Assembly: GCA_945870115.1 (NCBI GenBank)
Contig: CAMBRH010000100.1
Location: 1 to 10,943 of the forward strand
DNA from: Chitinophaga pinensis
GTDB lineage: Bacteria > Bacteroidota > Bacteroidia > Flavobacteriales_D > Crocinitomicaceae
DNA length: 10,943 bases
Direction of reading: 5' to 3'
Positions 1-6,029 of the stretch are shown here, in pieces. The translations under genes and the position numbers were made by a program. How positions within the stretch are numbered: the first letter of the stretch is position 1; the number at the start of each line of letters is the position of its first letter. Below the pieces are notes generated by a model that saw only the letters and a program-made list of their open reading frames with translations, made no database searches and was not told the DNA's origin.

Positions 1-1
1 A

Positions 2-640
2 AAAGTATATCCAAATATGAGAAATGGTTTGTTTTATAGTTCTTTAGAGCCATGTCGTCAATATGAATTGGTGTTTACACATTCAAATGGAGAAAAAGAA
101 TTTTACAAAGAATTAGTTTCTACCTCATGTGATAAAAAGTTTGATGAAATCTACCGTGAAGTTCTTTTAGATGTTGATAAAATGGAAGTTGTTAAATACG
201 ATACATCTAGAATTGTTATTAATAATGTAGAGGTAAAAGTTGGTGAAGATTTAGGAAAAGTGATTAACATTAATCCAATATATTTTGACTTCGATAAATT
301 TGATATTCGTGCAGATGCAGCAATTGAACTAGATAAAATTATCGCTATTATGAACGAATTTCCTAAAATGGAAATTGAGTTAGGTTCTCACACGGATTGC
401 AGAGGAAAAGCAGTTTACAACGATTGGCTATCTCAACAAAGAGCAATTTCATCCGCAAATTATATCAAAGCAAAAATTGTTAATCCTGAAAGAATTTTCG
501 GAAAAGGTTACGGTGAGCGTAAAATCATTAACGGTTGTGTTTGTGAAGGTAAAACTGAGAAAAAACAATACGCAAAATATACAAAAGAACAACATCAAGC
601 AAATCGTAGAACGGAATTTGTTATTCTTAAACTTAAATAA
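2..640 (+). CDS. OmpA-domain envelope protein, 3' part (PorE-like C-terminus)
   Basis: This is the C-terminal part of a larger protein. The frame is open to the left edge, with five codons before the first visible Met (position 17), so that Met is probably internal. Numbering from it, residues 1-52 look like the end of a carboxypeptidase-regulatory-like beta fold (Asn-Gly, then a Pro-Cys...Tyr-Glu-Leu-Val strand). Residues about 82-207 are an OmpA C-terminal peptidoglycan-binding domain: a YFDFDK strand, SHTDCRG with Asp127, and NDWLSQQRA with Arg142. The 15-residue spacing of Asp127 and Arg142 matches the Asp/Arg pair that binds diaminopimelate in E. coli OmpA. The end carries the typical NRRTEF. 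In Bacteroidota this domain order occurs in PorE-type proteins of the type IX secretion system and in other OmpA lipoproteins. The parts that would decide this lie outside the window. The stop is 2 bp before the exonuclease start. The OmpA call is firm; the PorE call is tentative. Confidence 0.88.
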   Translation, partial: KVYPNMRNGLFYSSLEPCRQYELVFTHSNGEKEFYKELVSTSCDKKFDEIYREVLLDVDKMEVVKYDTSRIVINNVEVKVGEDLGKVININPIYFDFDKFDIRADAAIELDKIIAIMNEFPKMEIELGSHTDCRGKAVYNDWLSQQRAISSANYIKAKIVNPERIFGKGYGERKIINGCVCEGKTEKKQYAKYTKEQHQANRRTEFVILKLK

Positions 641-642
641 GA

Positions 643-1488
643 ATGAAACTAATTCTTGAAAAACCAATTGCAGTATTTGATTTGGAAGCAACAGGTTTGA
701 ATGTTTCTAAAGATAGAATTGTTGAAATTGCCATAATTAAAATTTACCCTGATGGGCGCGAAGAAACGTTTTCATCACTCGTAAATCCAGAAATGATAAT
801 TCCTAAAGAGGTAATTGAAATTCATGGAATTACGGATGAAAAAGTGAAAGATGCACCTACTTTTAAAGATTTAGCTCCACAGATAGTTGATTTTATTAAA
901 GATGCTGATTTGGCAGGTTATAATTCTAATAAGTTTGATATTCCGCTTTTAGCGGAAGAATTGTTAAGAGTTGAGAATGAATGTGATTTAACTTCAAAGA
1001 AATTTGTTGATGTTCAAAATATTTTTCATAAAATGGAACAAAGAACCTTAGCAGCTGCTTATCAATTTTATTGTAAAAAAGACATTGAAAATGCGCATGC
1101 CGCTTTAGATGATACGAGAGCAACTTGGGAAGTTTTAAAAGCTCAATTAGAAAAATACTCTGAACTAAAAACAGATGTTCCTTCTTTAGCTGATTTTTCA
1201 AAAGGAAGTCAATTTGATTTGGTAGATTTTGCTGGACGATTAGCAAGAAATGAAAATGGTGATGTGACTTATAATTTTGGGAAACACAAAAATAAAACTG
1301 TTTTAGAAATTTCAAAGTTGGAACCAGGATATTATGGTTGGTTTATTTCAGATTCTACAGATTTTCCAAAATTTACAAAACAAAAATTAAAGGAAGAAAT
1401 GGATAGAATTAAATCTGTTCAAAAAATTGAAACCGAAAATATCTCTCAAGCAAAATTGGATGATTTGAAAAATAAATTCAGTAAATAA
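643..1488 (+). CDS. DEDDh-family 3'-5' exonuclease (DnaQ-like) with ExoX-like C-terminal domain
   Basis: This is a 281-residue exonuclease that removes nucleotides from 3' ends by two-metal catalysis. All acidic motifs are visible: ExoI VFDLEATGL (Asp13, Glu15), ExoII AGYNSNKFD (Asp99) and ExoIII HAALDD (His152, Asp157), which gives the DEDDh subtype like the polymerase III epsilon subunit. The IHGIT motif (60-64) is also typical. After a linker, residues about 191-256 form a second module (FGKHKNK, then a Pro-Gly-Tyr-Tyr-x-Trp segment). This resembles the small C-terminal domain of ExoX-like nucleases and the DUF3820 fold, thought to help bind DNA. No polymerase PHP or palm domain is attached. 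Such proteins are often annotated as 'DNA polymerase III subunit epsilon', but a stand-alone repair exonuclease is as likely. The ATG lies 2 bp after the preceding stop, which suggests translational coupling, and the next gene starts 11 bp downstream. Confidence 0.92.
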   Translation: MKLILEKPIAVFDLEATGLNVSKDRIVEIAIIKIYPDGREETFSSLVNPEMIIPKEVIEIHGITDEKVKDAPTFKDLAPQIVDFIKDADLAGYNSNKFDIPLLAEELLRVENECDLTSKKFVDVQNIFHKMEQRTLAAAYQFYCKKDIENAHAALDDTRATWEVLKAQLEKYSELKTDVPSLADFSKGSQFDLVDFAGRLARNENGDVTYNFGKHKNKTVLEISKLEPGYYGWFISDSTDFPKFTKQKLKEEMDRIKSVQKIETENISQAKLDDLKNKFSK

Positions 1489-1499
1489 ATACTACCAAA

Positions 1500-2111
1500 A
1501 TGAAGATTATTTGTATCGGAAGAAATTATAGTGATCATGCGAAAGAATTAAATAATCCTTTGCCCGAAAAACCAATATTTTTCTTGAAGCCTGATACTGC
1601 TTTATTGCCGAAAAGAAATCCATTTTATTATCCAAAATTTACGAACGATTTACATTATGAATGTGAATTGGTTTTTAAAATCTGTAAAGTTGGTAAAAAT
1701 ATTTCCAAACGATTTGCACATACTTATTATGATTCTATTGGCCTGGGAATAGACTTTACAGCAAGAGATTTACAAGAGGAATGCAAAACAAAAGGTTTGC
1801 CTTGGGAAATAGCAAAATCATTTGAAAATAGTGCACCTTTATCTAACTTTTTTATTCCAAAGGAAGAATTAGATTTAAATGACATTCAATTTTCACTATT
1901 AAAAAATGGAGAATTAGTTCAAGAAGGTAATTCTAAAGATATGATTTTTGATATTGACGCAATTATTGTTTACGTTTCTCAATTTATGTCTTTAAAGATA
2001 GGAGATATAATTTTTACAGGTACTCCAGCAGGAGTTGGACCAATTAAAATCGGGGATAAGCTTGCAGGATTTATTGGCGAAAGAGAAATGTTTTCATTAA
2101 ATATTAAATAA
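1500..2111 (+). CDS. Fumarylacetoacetate hydrolase (FAH)-family protein, FAHD1-like
   Basis: This is a 203-residue single-domain FAH-fold enzyme. The visible metal-binding set is Glu54 and Glu56 in HYECELVF and Asp85 in GIDFTARD, the Glu/Glu/Asp triad that holds Mg2+ or Mn2+. Other signatures are GRNYSDHAKEL at the N-terminus, the stretch around residues 88-109 ending GLPWEIAKSFE, and FTGTPAGVGP near the C-terminus. Length and motifs are closest to FAHD1/YcgM-type proteins, which act as acylpyruvate hydrolases or oxaloacetate decarboxylases. Many such genes are annotated as 2-hydroxyhepta-2,4-diene-1,7-dioate isomerase, but no aromatic-degradation gene is nearby, so that specific reaction is not supported. 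It is the last gene of the left + strand run, 11 bp after the exonuclease. The family is certain; the substrate is unknown. Confidence 0.92.
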   Translation: MKIICIGRNYSDHAKELNNPLPEKPIFFLKPDTALLPKRNPFYYPKFTNDLHYECELVFKICKVGKNISKRFAHTYYDSIGLGIDFTARDLQEECKTKGLPWEIAKSFENSAPLSNFFIPKEELDLNDIQFSLLKNGELVQEGNSKDMIFDIDAIIVYVSQFMSLKIGDIIFTGTPAGVGPIKIGDKLAGFIGEREMFSLNIK

Positions 2112-2143
2112 AAAAGGCTCTTTTATGTTCATTTTCAGATAGT

Positions 2144-2160
2144 TTGGTTTTCTAAACCAA
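2144..2160 (+). terminator. Small hairpin downstream of the FAH gene (weak terminator candidate)
   Basis: There is a perfect 7-bp stem (TTGGTTT / AAACCAA) with a 3-nt loop, 32 bp after the FAH stop. It is AT-rich and is followed by TTATATG, not a T-run, so it is a poor intrinsic terminator. An even smaller 5-bp stem (AAAAG / CTTTT) lies at 2112-2124. The stronger terminator at 2318-2352 may end the FAH transcript as well as the tRNA. Confidence 0.2.
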
Positions 2161-2211
2161 TTATATGAAAAAAAAGATTCATAAAATGATACATAAAAAC
2201 AAGAAAATGCC

Positions 2212-2219
2212 TATATTTG
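2212..2219 (+). promoter_or_regulatory. Bacteroidetes-type -7 box for tRNA-His
   Basis: TATATTTG fits the Bacteroidetes sigma-ABfr -7 consensus TAnnTTTG exactly. It ends 17 bp before the tRNA, so transcription would start around 2224-2226 with a leader of about 12 nt. I see no clear TTG at the expected -33 distance, so only the downstream half of the promoter is well supported. Confidence 0.55.
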
Positions 2220-2236
2220 CACTCTCAATGCAACAT

Positions 2237-2311
2237 GGTGGTTGTAGCTCAGCTGGTTAGAGCATCGGTTTGTGGTACCGAGGGTCGTGGGTTCGAACCC
2301 CATCATCCACC
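2237..2311 (+). tRNA. tRNA-His (anticodon GTG)
   Basis: A full cloverleaf can be folded: acceptor 2238-2244 with 2304-2310, D stem GCTC/GAGC (2247-2250, 2260-2263), anticodon stem TCGGT/ACCGA (2265-2269, 2277-2281) around loop TTGTGGT with GTG at 2272-2274, and T stem 2287-2291 with 2299-2303 around TTCGAAC. The extra 5' G at 2237 can pair with C73 (2311), the G-1:C73 identity element of histidine tRNAs, which confirms the isotype independently of the anticodon. CCA is not encoded (C73 is followed by CAA), so it must be added after transcription. Acceptor pair 5:68 is a T-T mismatch, which is unusual; the last T-stem pair is a G-T wobble. Confidence 0.96.
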
Positions 2312-2317
2312 CAAAAC

Positions 2318-2352
2318 AAAAAAAGCTTTCAAGATATTGAAAGCTTTTTTTT
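2318..2352. terminator. Strong bidirectional intrinsic terminator between tRNA-His and bshB1
   Basis: A perfect stem pairs AAGCTTTCAA (2323-2332) with TTGAAAGCTT (2337-2346) around a GATA loop. It is flanked by seven A on the left (2318-2324) and eight T on the right (2345-2352). It therefore gives a hairpin plus U-tract for the tRNA transcript on + and for the convergent bshB1 transcript on -, whose stop is at 2367-2369. This is the clearest terminator in the window. Confidence 0.85.
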
Positions 2353-2366
2353 GTGAACATATTTTT

Positions 2367-3086
2367 TTATTTCAAATCAAAAAGATTATCTACTCCAATT
2401 AATCTTTCTACAGTAAATGCTTCTGCATATTTTACACCAATTGGCCTTCCAAATTCAGACATTCTTCCTTTTAAAAAATCGAAAAAATCTTCTCCAGAAA
2501 TTGGTGTTTTTGGTTCCTTTGAATTAGGATCAAAAAATTGTGTTTTATATGCTTTTATAGCTGAAAATTTTGTTTCAACAAATTCTGTGACATCAACAAC
2601 GAAATCAGGTTTGATATAACGATCCTGAATGTAATGATAAACAACTTTTGGTCGGTGTGCTTTTTGAACTTCTCCATTTACTGAGGTTTCAATTTTTACT
2701 AAACCAGCTAAAAAGCAAGCTTCAGAAACTAATTTACTACCTTTTCCATGATCTGGATGCCTATCGTCAATTGCGTTTGCAAATACAATTTCAGGTTTAA
2801 AATACCTAATTTGTTCTATAATTTTCATTAGATTTTCTTGTGAATGACTAAAAAATCCATCTTCCATTTTCAGATTGACACGATGTGAAATTCCCAAAAT
2901 TTCAGAAGCTTCTTTCGCCTCCGAATAGCGCGTTTCAATTGTTCCTCGTGAACCTAATTCACCTTGAGTAAGATCAACTAAAGCAACTTTTTTACCTAAT
3001 TTGATGTGTTTTAAAAGTGTTCCAGCAGCCGAAAGTTCCACATCATCAGGATGCGCACCAAAAGCAAGTATGTCTATTTCATTCAT
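2367..3086 (-). CDS. bshB1: Bacillithiol biosynthesis deacetylase BshB1 (PIG-L/LmbE family)
   Basis: This 239-residue cytosolic Zn-dependent deacetylase removes the acetyl group from N-acetylglucosaminyl-malate, the second step of bacillithiol synthesis (BshA, then BshB, then BshC). Bacillithiol is the glutathione-like thiol of Firmicutes and many Bacteroidota. The PIG-L zinc site is visible: AHPDD (His12, Asp15) and HPDH (residues 110-113, His113), with Asp14 as the likely catalytic base. Supporting motifs are LTQGELGSRG (39-48) and RYSEAKEAS (53-61). Length and the start in MNEIDILAFG match BshB1 better than other LmbE-like deacetylases. No bshA or bshC is in the window. The gene is transcribed in the same direction as clpB, 138 bp downstream of it, and ends at the bidirectional terminator. 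A wider LmbE-type amidase role is possible but less likely. Confidence 0.9.
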   Translation of the reverse strand: MNEIDILAFGAHPDDVELSAAGTLLKHIKLGKKVALVDLTQGELGSRGTIETRYSEAKEASEILGISHRVNLKMEDGFFSHSQENLMKIIEQIRYFKPEIVFANAIDDRHPDHGKGSKLVSEACFLAGLVKIETSVNGEVQKAHRPKVVYHYIQDRYIKPDFVVDVTEFVETKFSAIKAYKTQFFDPNSKEPKTPISGEDFFDFLKGRMSEFGRPIGVKYAEAFTVERLIGVDNLFDLK

Positions 3087-3090
3087 GAGG

Positions 3091-3120
3091 TAAATATATA
3101 AAGTATTTTAATTTAAACAA
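3091..3120 (-). promoter_or_regulatory. Candidate bshB1 promoter, close to or at the start codon
   Basis: On the minus strand TTG (3120-3118), a 19-nt spacer and TATATTTA (3098-3091) fit TTG-N17-23-TAnnTTTG with one mismatch in the last base. The box ends only 4 nt before the ATG at 3086, so the predicted transcription start falls at or next to the start codon, implying a leaderless or nearly leaderless mRNA. The region is very AT-rich, so a chance match is possible. Confidence 0.3.
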
Positions 3121-3168
3121 GTTGAAAATTATAAATGAAGAATAAAAAACTAAAAGTGAAGAATATTT

Positions 3169-3212
3169 AGTGAAAAGTTAAGCATGAATTTTTCCATTCT
3201 TAACTCTTCACT
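3169..3212 (-). terminator. Long inverted repeat downstream of clpB (likely terminator or mRNA 3' hairpin)
   Basis: Arms 3169-3182 (AGTGAAAAGTTAAG) and 3199-3212 (CTTAACTCTTCACT) pair over 14 positions around a 16-nt loop. The one imperfect position is A-C if read as + strand RNA but a G-U pair in minus-strand RNA, so the fold suits the clpB transcript. It starts 13 bp after the clpB stop. A second copy of part of the arm, AAAAGTGAAGA at 3152-3162, is fully complementary to 3205-3215 and could compete for pairing. There is no long U-run directly after the stem, so termination may be incomplete and bshB1 could receive read-through. Confidence 0.45.
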
Positions 3213-3224
3213 TTTAACTTAAAA

Positions 3225-5858
3225 CTAATTCACAAGTTCTTCTTTTTCATTGATAGCTTTTCTGAAAACTATTTTCCCATCAAAAACATCCATCACAACA
3301 ATTTGTGTGGTATCGATAGAACCAGATAAAAGAGCTTTTGAAAGTTCATTTAAAACTTGCTTTTGAATTACACGTTTTACAGGTCTTGCTCCAAAATGCG
3401 GGTCATAACCTGTTTTACAAATCCAATCGAACGATTGCTCTGTAATATGAAGTTTAATGTCTTTTTCGAGTAATAAATTTTTCAATTGATTTAACTGAAT
3501 TGATACAATTCCACGTAAATTTCTTTTTGATAGTGGAGCAAACATTACAACTTCATCAATACGATTCAAAAATTCTGGTCGAATTGTTTGTTTCAATAAT
3601 TCCATAACCTTGAATTTTGCTTTCTCATGAATTGCATCAATTACATTTTCATTTGTTTCATCTTCTTTGATTTCGTCGTAACTTTCTTGAATCAAATGTG
3701 AACCTAAATTCGATGTCATGATGATAATTGTGTTTTTGAAATTCACAACGCGACCTTTGTTATCAGTTAATCTTCCATCATCTAAAACTTGCAACATGAT
3801 ATTAAAAACATCTGGATGTGCTTTTTCAATTTCATCCAATAAAACAATGGAGTAGGGCTTTCTTCTAACAGCTTCTGTCAATTGTCCTCCTTCATCGTAG
3901 CCGACATATCCAGGAGGCGCTCCAACTAAACGACTGACAGAATGTTTTTCTTGATATTCACTCATGTCAATTCTCGTCATTGCGTTTTCATCGTTGAATA
4001 AATATTCAGCTAGTGCTTTTGCTAATTCTGTTTTTCCAACTCCAGTTGTACCAAGGAAAATGAAGGAACCGATTGGGCGTTTGTCGTCTTGTAATCCTGC
4101 TCTGCTTCTTCTAACTGCATCTGAAAGTACTCCAATAGCTTCTTCTTGACCAACAACTCTTTTTTCTAATTCTTCTTCTAAACGAAGTAGTTTTGATTTT
4201 TCTGATTCAACCATTTTTGATACAGGAATTCCCGTCCACTTTGAAACAACTTCAGCAATTTCCTCAATATCAACTTCTTCCTTGATCATTTTAGAATTTG
4301 CCTGTAACTCATGTAATTTTACTTTTGCTAATTCCAAATTGTTTTCAGTTTCTTGAATTTTTCCGTAACGAATTTCAGCAACTTTTCCATAATCGCCTAA
4401 TCTTTCTGCTGAATCGGCTTCCAGTTTTAGGTTTTCAATTTCCTCCTTGAATTTTTGCACAGAATCAACAACGTCTCTTTCTGCTTGCCATTTTGCATTA
4501 AAAGCATCTCGTTGTTCAGTTAGGTTTGCTAATTCTTTTGAAAGAATTTCTAATTTTTTAGTATCTTTTTCTCTCGAAATCGCTGCTTTTTCAATTTCTA
4601 ATTGCATGATTTTACGTTCTAATTCGTCCAATTCTTCAGGCTTAGAATTGATTTCCATACGCAATTTTGAAGCTGCTTCATCAATTAAATCAATCGCTTT
4701 ATCTGGTAAATGTCTATCCGTAATATAACGTTGAGATAATTCCACAGCAGCAATTACAGCAGCATCTTTGATTATTACTTTATGGTGATTTTCGTATTTA
4801 TCTTTGATTCCACGTAAGATTGAAATTGCATCTTCTGTGCTTGGTTCATCAACTAAAACTGTTTGAAAACGACGAACTAAAGCCTTATCTTTTTCAAAAT
4901 ATTTTTGATATTCATTTAAAGTTGTTGCTCCAACAGCTCTTAATTCACCTCTTGCAAGCGCAGGTTTTAAAATATTTGCAGCATCCATAGCGCCGTCGCC
5001 ACCACCAGCTCCAACTAAAGTGTGAATCTCATCTATGAATAAAATAATTTCTCCGTCTGCTTGAATTACTTCTTTTATTACAGCTTTTAAACGTTCTTCA
5101 AATTCTCCTTTGTATTTTGCGCCAGCTATTAAAGCACCCATGTCCAATGAGAAAACAATTTTTGATTTCAAATTTTCTGGCACATCTCCATTGACAATTC
5201 TATGGGCCAAACCTTCAGCAATTGCAGTTTTTCCAACTCCAGGTTCACCAATTAAAATAGGATTATTTTTTGTTCTTCGTGTTAAAATTTGCAAAACCCT
5301 TCTAATTTCATCATCACGACCAATTACTGGATCTAATTTTCCAGATTCAGCTAATTCATTTAGGTTTTTTGCATATTTTTCCAAAGATTTGTAATTTCCT
5401 TCGGGATTATTTGAGCTTACATTTTCTCCGTTTCTTAAATCCATAATGGCTTGTTTTAGATTGCTTTGTGTGATTTTATTGTCTTTTAATAATTGTCCGA
5501 TGCTATCTTTTGCCTGTAATAAACTATAAAAGATGAGTTCCAATGAGACAAATTCATCATTGAAATTTTTCATTTCAGCCAAGGCATTATTCAAAGTAGA
5601 GTTTGCATCTTGACTCAAAAATAGTTGCCCGCCAGTAACTTTAGGGTATGATTCTAAAATTCGATCAACTACGAGTTCAATGTTTTTTGCTTCAACATTT
5701 ACCTTGTTTAATATATAAGGTAAAACGTCCTTGTCAACTAGAAACATTGCTTTTAATAAATGACCGTTTCCAATGTTTCCGTGTCCGTTCGATTCAGCTA
5801 ATGATTGTGCTTTTTGAACAGCTTCTTGTGCTTTTAGTGTAAATTTTTGAAAATCCAT
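3225..5858 (-). CDS. clpB: ATP-dependent disaggregase ClpB (Hsp100)
   Basis: This 877-residue cytosolic hexameric AAA+ chaperone pulls polypeptides out of heat-induced aggregates, working with DnaK/DnaJ/GrpE. Domains in order: a Clp N-domain (about 1-145), NBD1 with Walker A GEPGVGKT (204-211), pore-loop Tyr249 in KYKGEF, Walker B FIDEIH (Asp276, Glu277) and arginine finger LVRRFQ; a coiled-coil middle domain (about 400-525), which separates ClpB from ClpA and ClpC; then NBD2 with GTTGVGKT (603-610), pore-loop Tyr651 in GYVGY, Walker B LLDEIEKAHPD (Asp675, Glu676), RPEFLNRIDE and sensor-2 GARPVKR. No ClpP-docking IGF/L loop is evident. All catalytic residues are present and the length is near the E. 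coli protein (857). The start MDFQKFTLKAQEAVQKAQ is the family's usual one. The upstream region has a repeated TGCC-N5-GTC element but no CIRCE operator. The bshB1 gene follows downstream. Confidence 0.98.
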   Translation of the reverse strand: MDFQKFTLKAQEAVQKAQSLAESNGHGNIGNGHLLKAMFLVDKDVLPYILNKVNVEAKNIELVVDRILESYPKVTGGQLFLSQDANSTLNNALAEMKNFNDEFVSLELIFYSLLQAKDSIGQLLKDNKITQSNLKQAIMDLRNGENVSSNNPEGNYKSLEKYAKNLNELAESGKLDPVIGRDDEIRRVLQILTRRTKNNPILIGEPGVGKTAIAEGLAHRIVNGDVPENLKSKIVFSLDMGALIAGAKYKGEFEERLKAVIKEVIQADGEIILFIDEIHTLVGAGGGDGAMDAANILKPALARGELRAVGATTLNEYQKYFEKDKALVRRFQTVLVDEPSTEDAISILRGIKDKYENHHKVIIKDAAVIAAVELSQRYITDRHLPDKAIDLIDEAASKLRMEINSKPEELDELERKIMQLEIEKAAISREKDTKKLEILSKELANLTEQRDAFNAKWQAERDVVDSVQKFKEEIENLKLEADSAERLGDYGKVAEIRYGKIQETENNLELAKVKLHELQANSKMIKEEVDIEEIAEVVSKWTGIPVSKMVESEKSKLLRLEEELEKRVVGQEEAIGVLSDAVRRSRAGLQDDKRPIGSFIFLGTTGVGKTELAKALAEYLFNDENAMTRIDMSEYQEKHSVSRLVGAPPGYVGYDEGGQLTEAVRRKPYSIVLLDEIEKAHPDVFNIMLQVLDDGRLTDNKGRVVNFKNTIIIMTSNLGSHLIQESYDEIKEDETNENVIDAIHEKAKFKVMELLKQTIRPEFLNRIDEVVMFAPLSKRNLRGIVSIQLNQLKNLLLEKDIKLHITEQSFDWICKTGYDPHFGARPVKRVIQKQVLNELSKALLSGSIDTTQIVVMDVFDGKIVFRKAINEKEELVN

Positions 5859-5916
5859 TTTTCTGGTTTTTTAGTTGCTAAATGAAAGTCAATTAATGTT
5901 CCAAAGTGATGAAATA

Positions 5917-5959
5917 GACAATTTGGCAGTTTTGTTTGGGTTTAACTGACTTTTTGGCA
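5917..5959 (-). promoter_or_regulatory. Duplicated TGCCAAA-NN-GTC element upstream of clpB
   Basis: On the + strand GACAATTTGGCA (5917-5928) and GACTTTTTGGCA (5948-5959) agree at 10 of 12 bases. Read toward clpB they are TGCCAAATTGTC and TGCCAAAAAGTC. They are direct repeats 31 bp apart, close to three helical turns, so a protein could contact both on one face. The nearer copy is 59 bp from the clpB start and is followed by TCACTTTG (5909-5902), a one-mismatch -7 box. I infer a stress-response operator or activator site for clpB. No experimental support is known to me. Confidence 0.35.
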
Positions 5960-5989
5960 AAATTTATTATTTTTCAAAAATGTAACCTT

Positions 5990-6022
5990 TGTTAATAACT
6001 TTCGTTTATCTGTTGATAACTT
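5990..6022 (+). repeat. Direct repeat TGTTRATAACTT ahead of the glucosaminidase gene
   Basis: TGTTAATAACTT (5990-6001) and TGTTGATAACTT (6011-6022) match at 11 of 12 bases and are 21 bp apart, two helical turns. The second ends 7 bp before the ATG. Their complements, TTATTAACA and TTATCAACA, are close to the DnaA box TTATCCACA. They could be regulator sites in the 5' region or DnaA-like boxes, or an effect of AT-rich composition. I found no confident promoter for the gene; TAACTTTC (5996-6003), inside this element, is a one-mismatch -7 box without a matching -33. Confidence 0.35.
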
Positions 6023-6029
6023 AAAGATT

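Noticed and set aside
926..1315. A 129-codon minus-strand ORF opposite the exonuclease gene
   Set aside because: It lies wholly inside a gene with all catalytic motifs in the other frame, and its translation is Leu/Phe/His-rich, typical of an antisense shadow.
2217..2402. A 61-codon + strand ORF spanning the tRNA-His region
   Set aside because: It runs through the tRNA and the terminator hairpin. A folded tRNA with the histidine signature explains this DNA better.
3121..3220. Similar short AGTGAA/GTTAAG units considered as a CRISPR-like or phage array
   Set aside because: There are too few copies, the spacing is irregular, there are no unique spacers and no cas genes. An inverted repeat after clpB explains it.
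3964..5842. Several + strand ORFs of 61-94 codons opposite clpB
   Set aside because: They are antisense shadows of the highly conserved ClpB frame, with no recognisable protein motifs.
5871..5881. Palindrome TTAG-TTG-CTAA next to the clpB start, considered as a CIRCE-like operator
   Set aside because: The arms are only 4 bp, against 9 bp with a 9-bp spacer in CIRCE. This is expected by chance in AT-rich DNA.
5924..5939. TTGGCAGTTTTGTTTG considered as a sigma-54 promoter
   Set aside because: The -12 element lacks the invariant GC at the right spacing, and it points toward the glucosaminidase gene from too far upstream.
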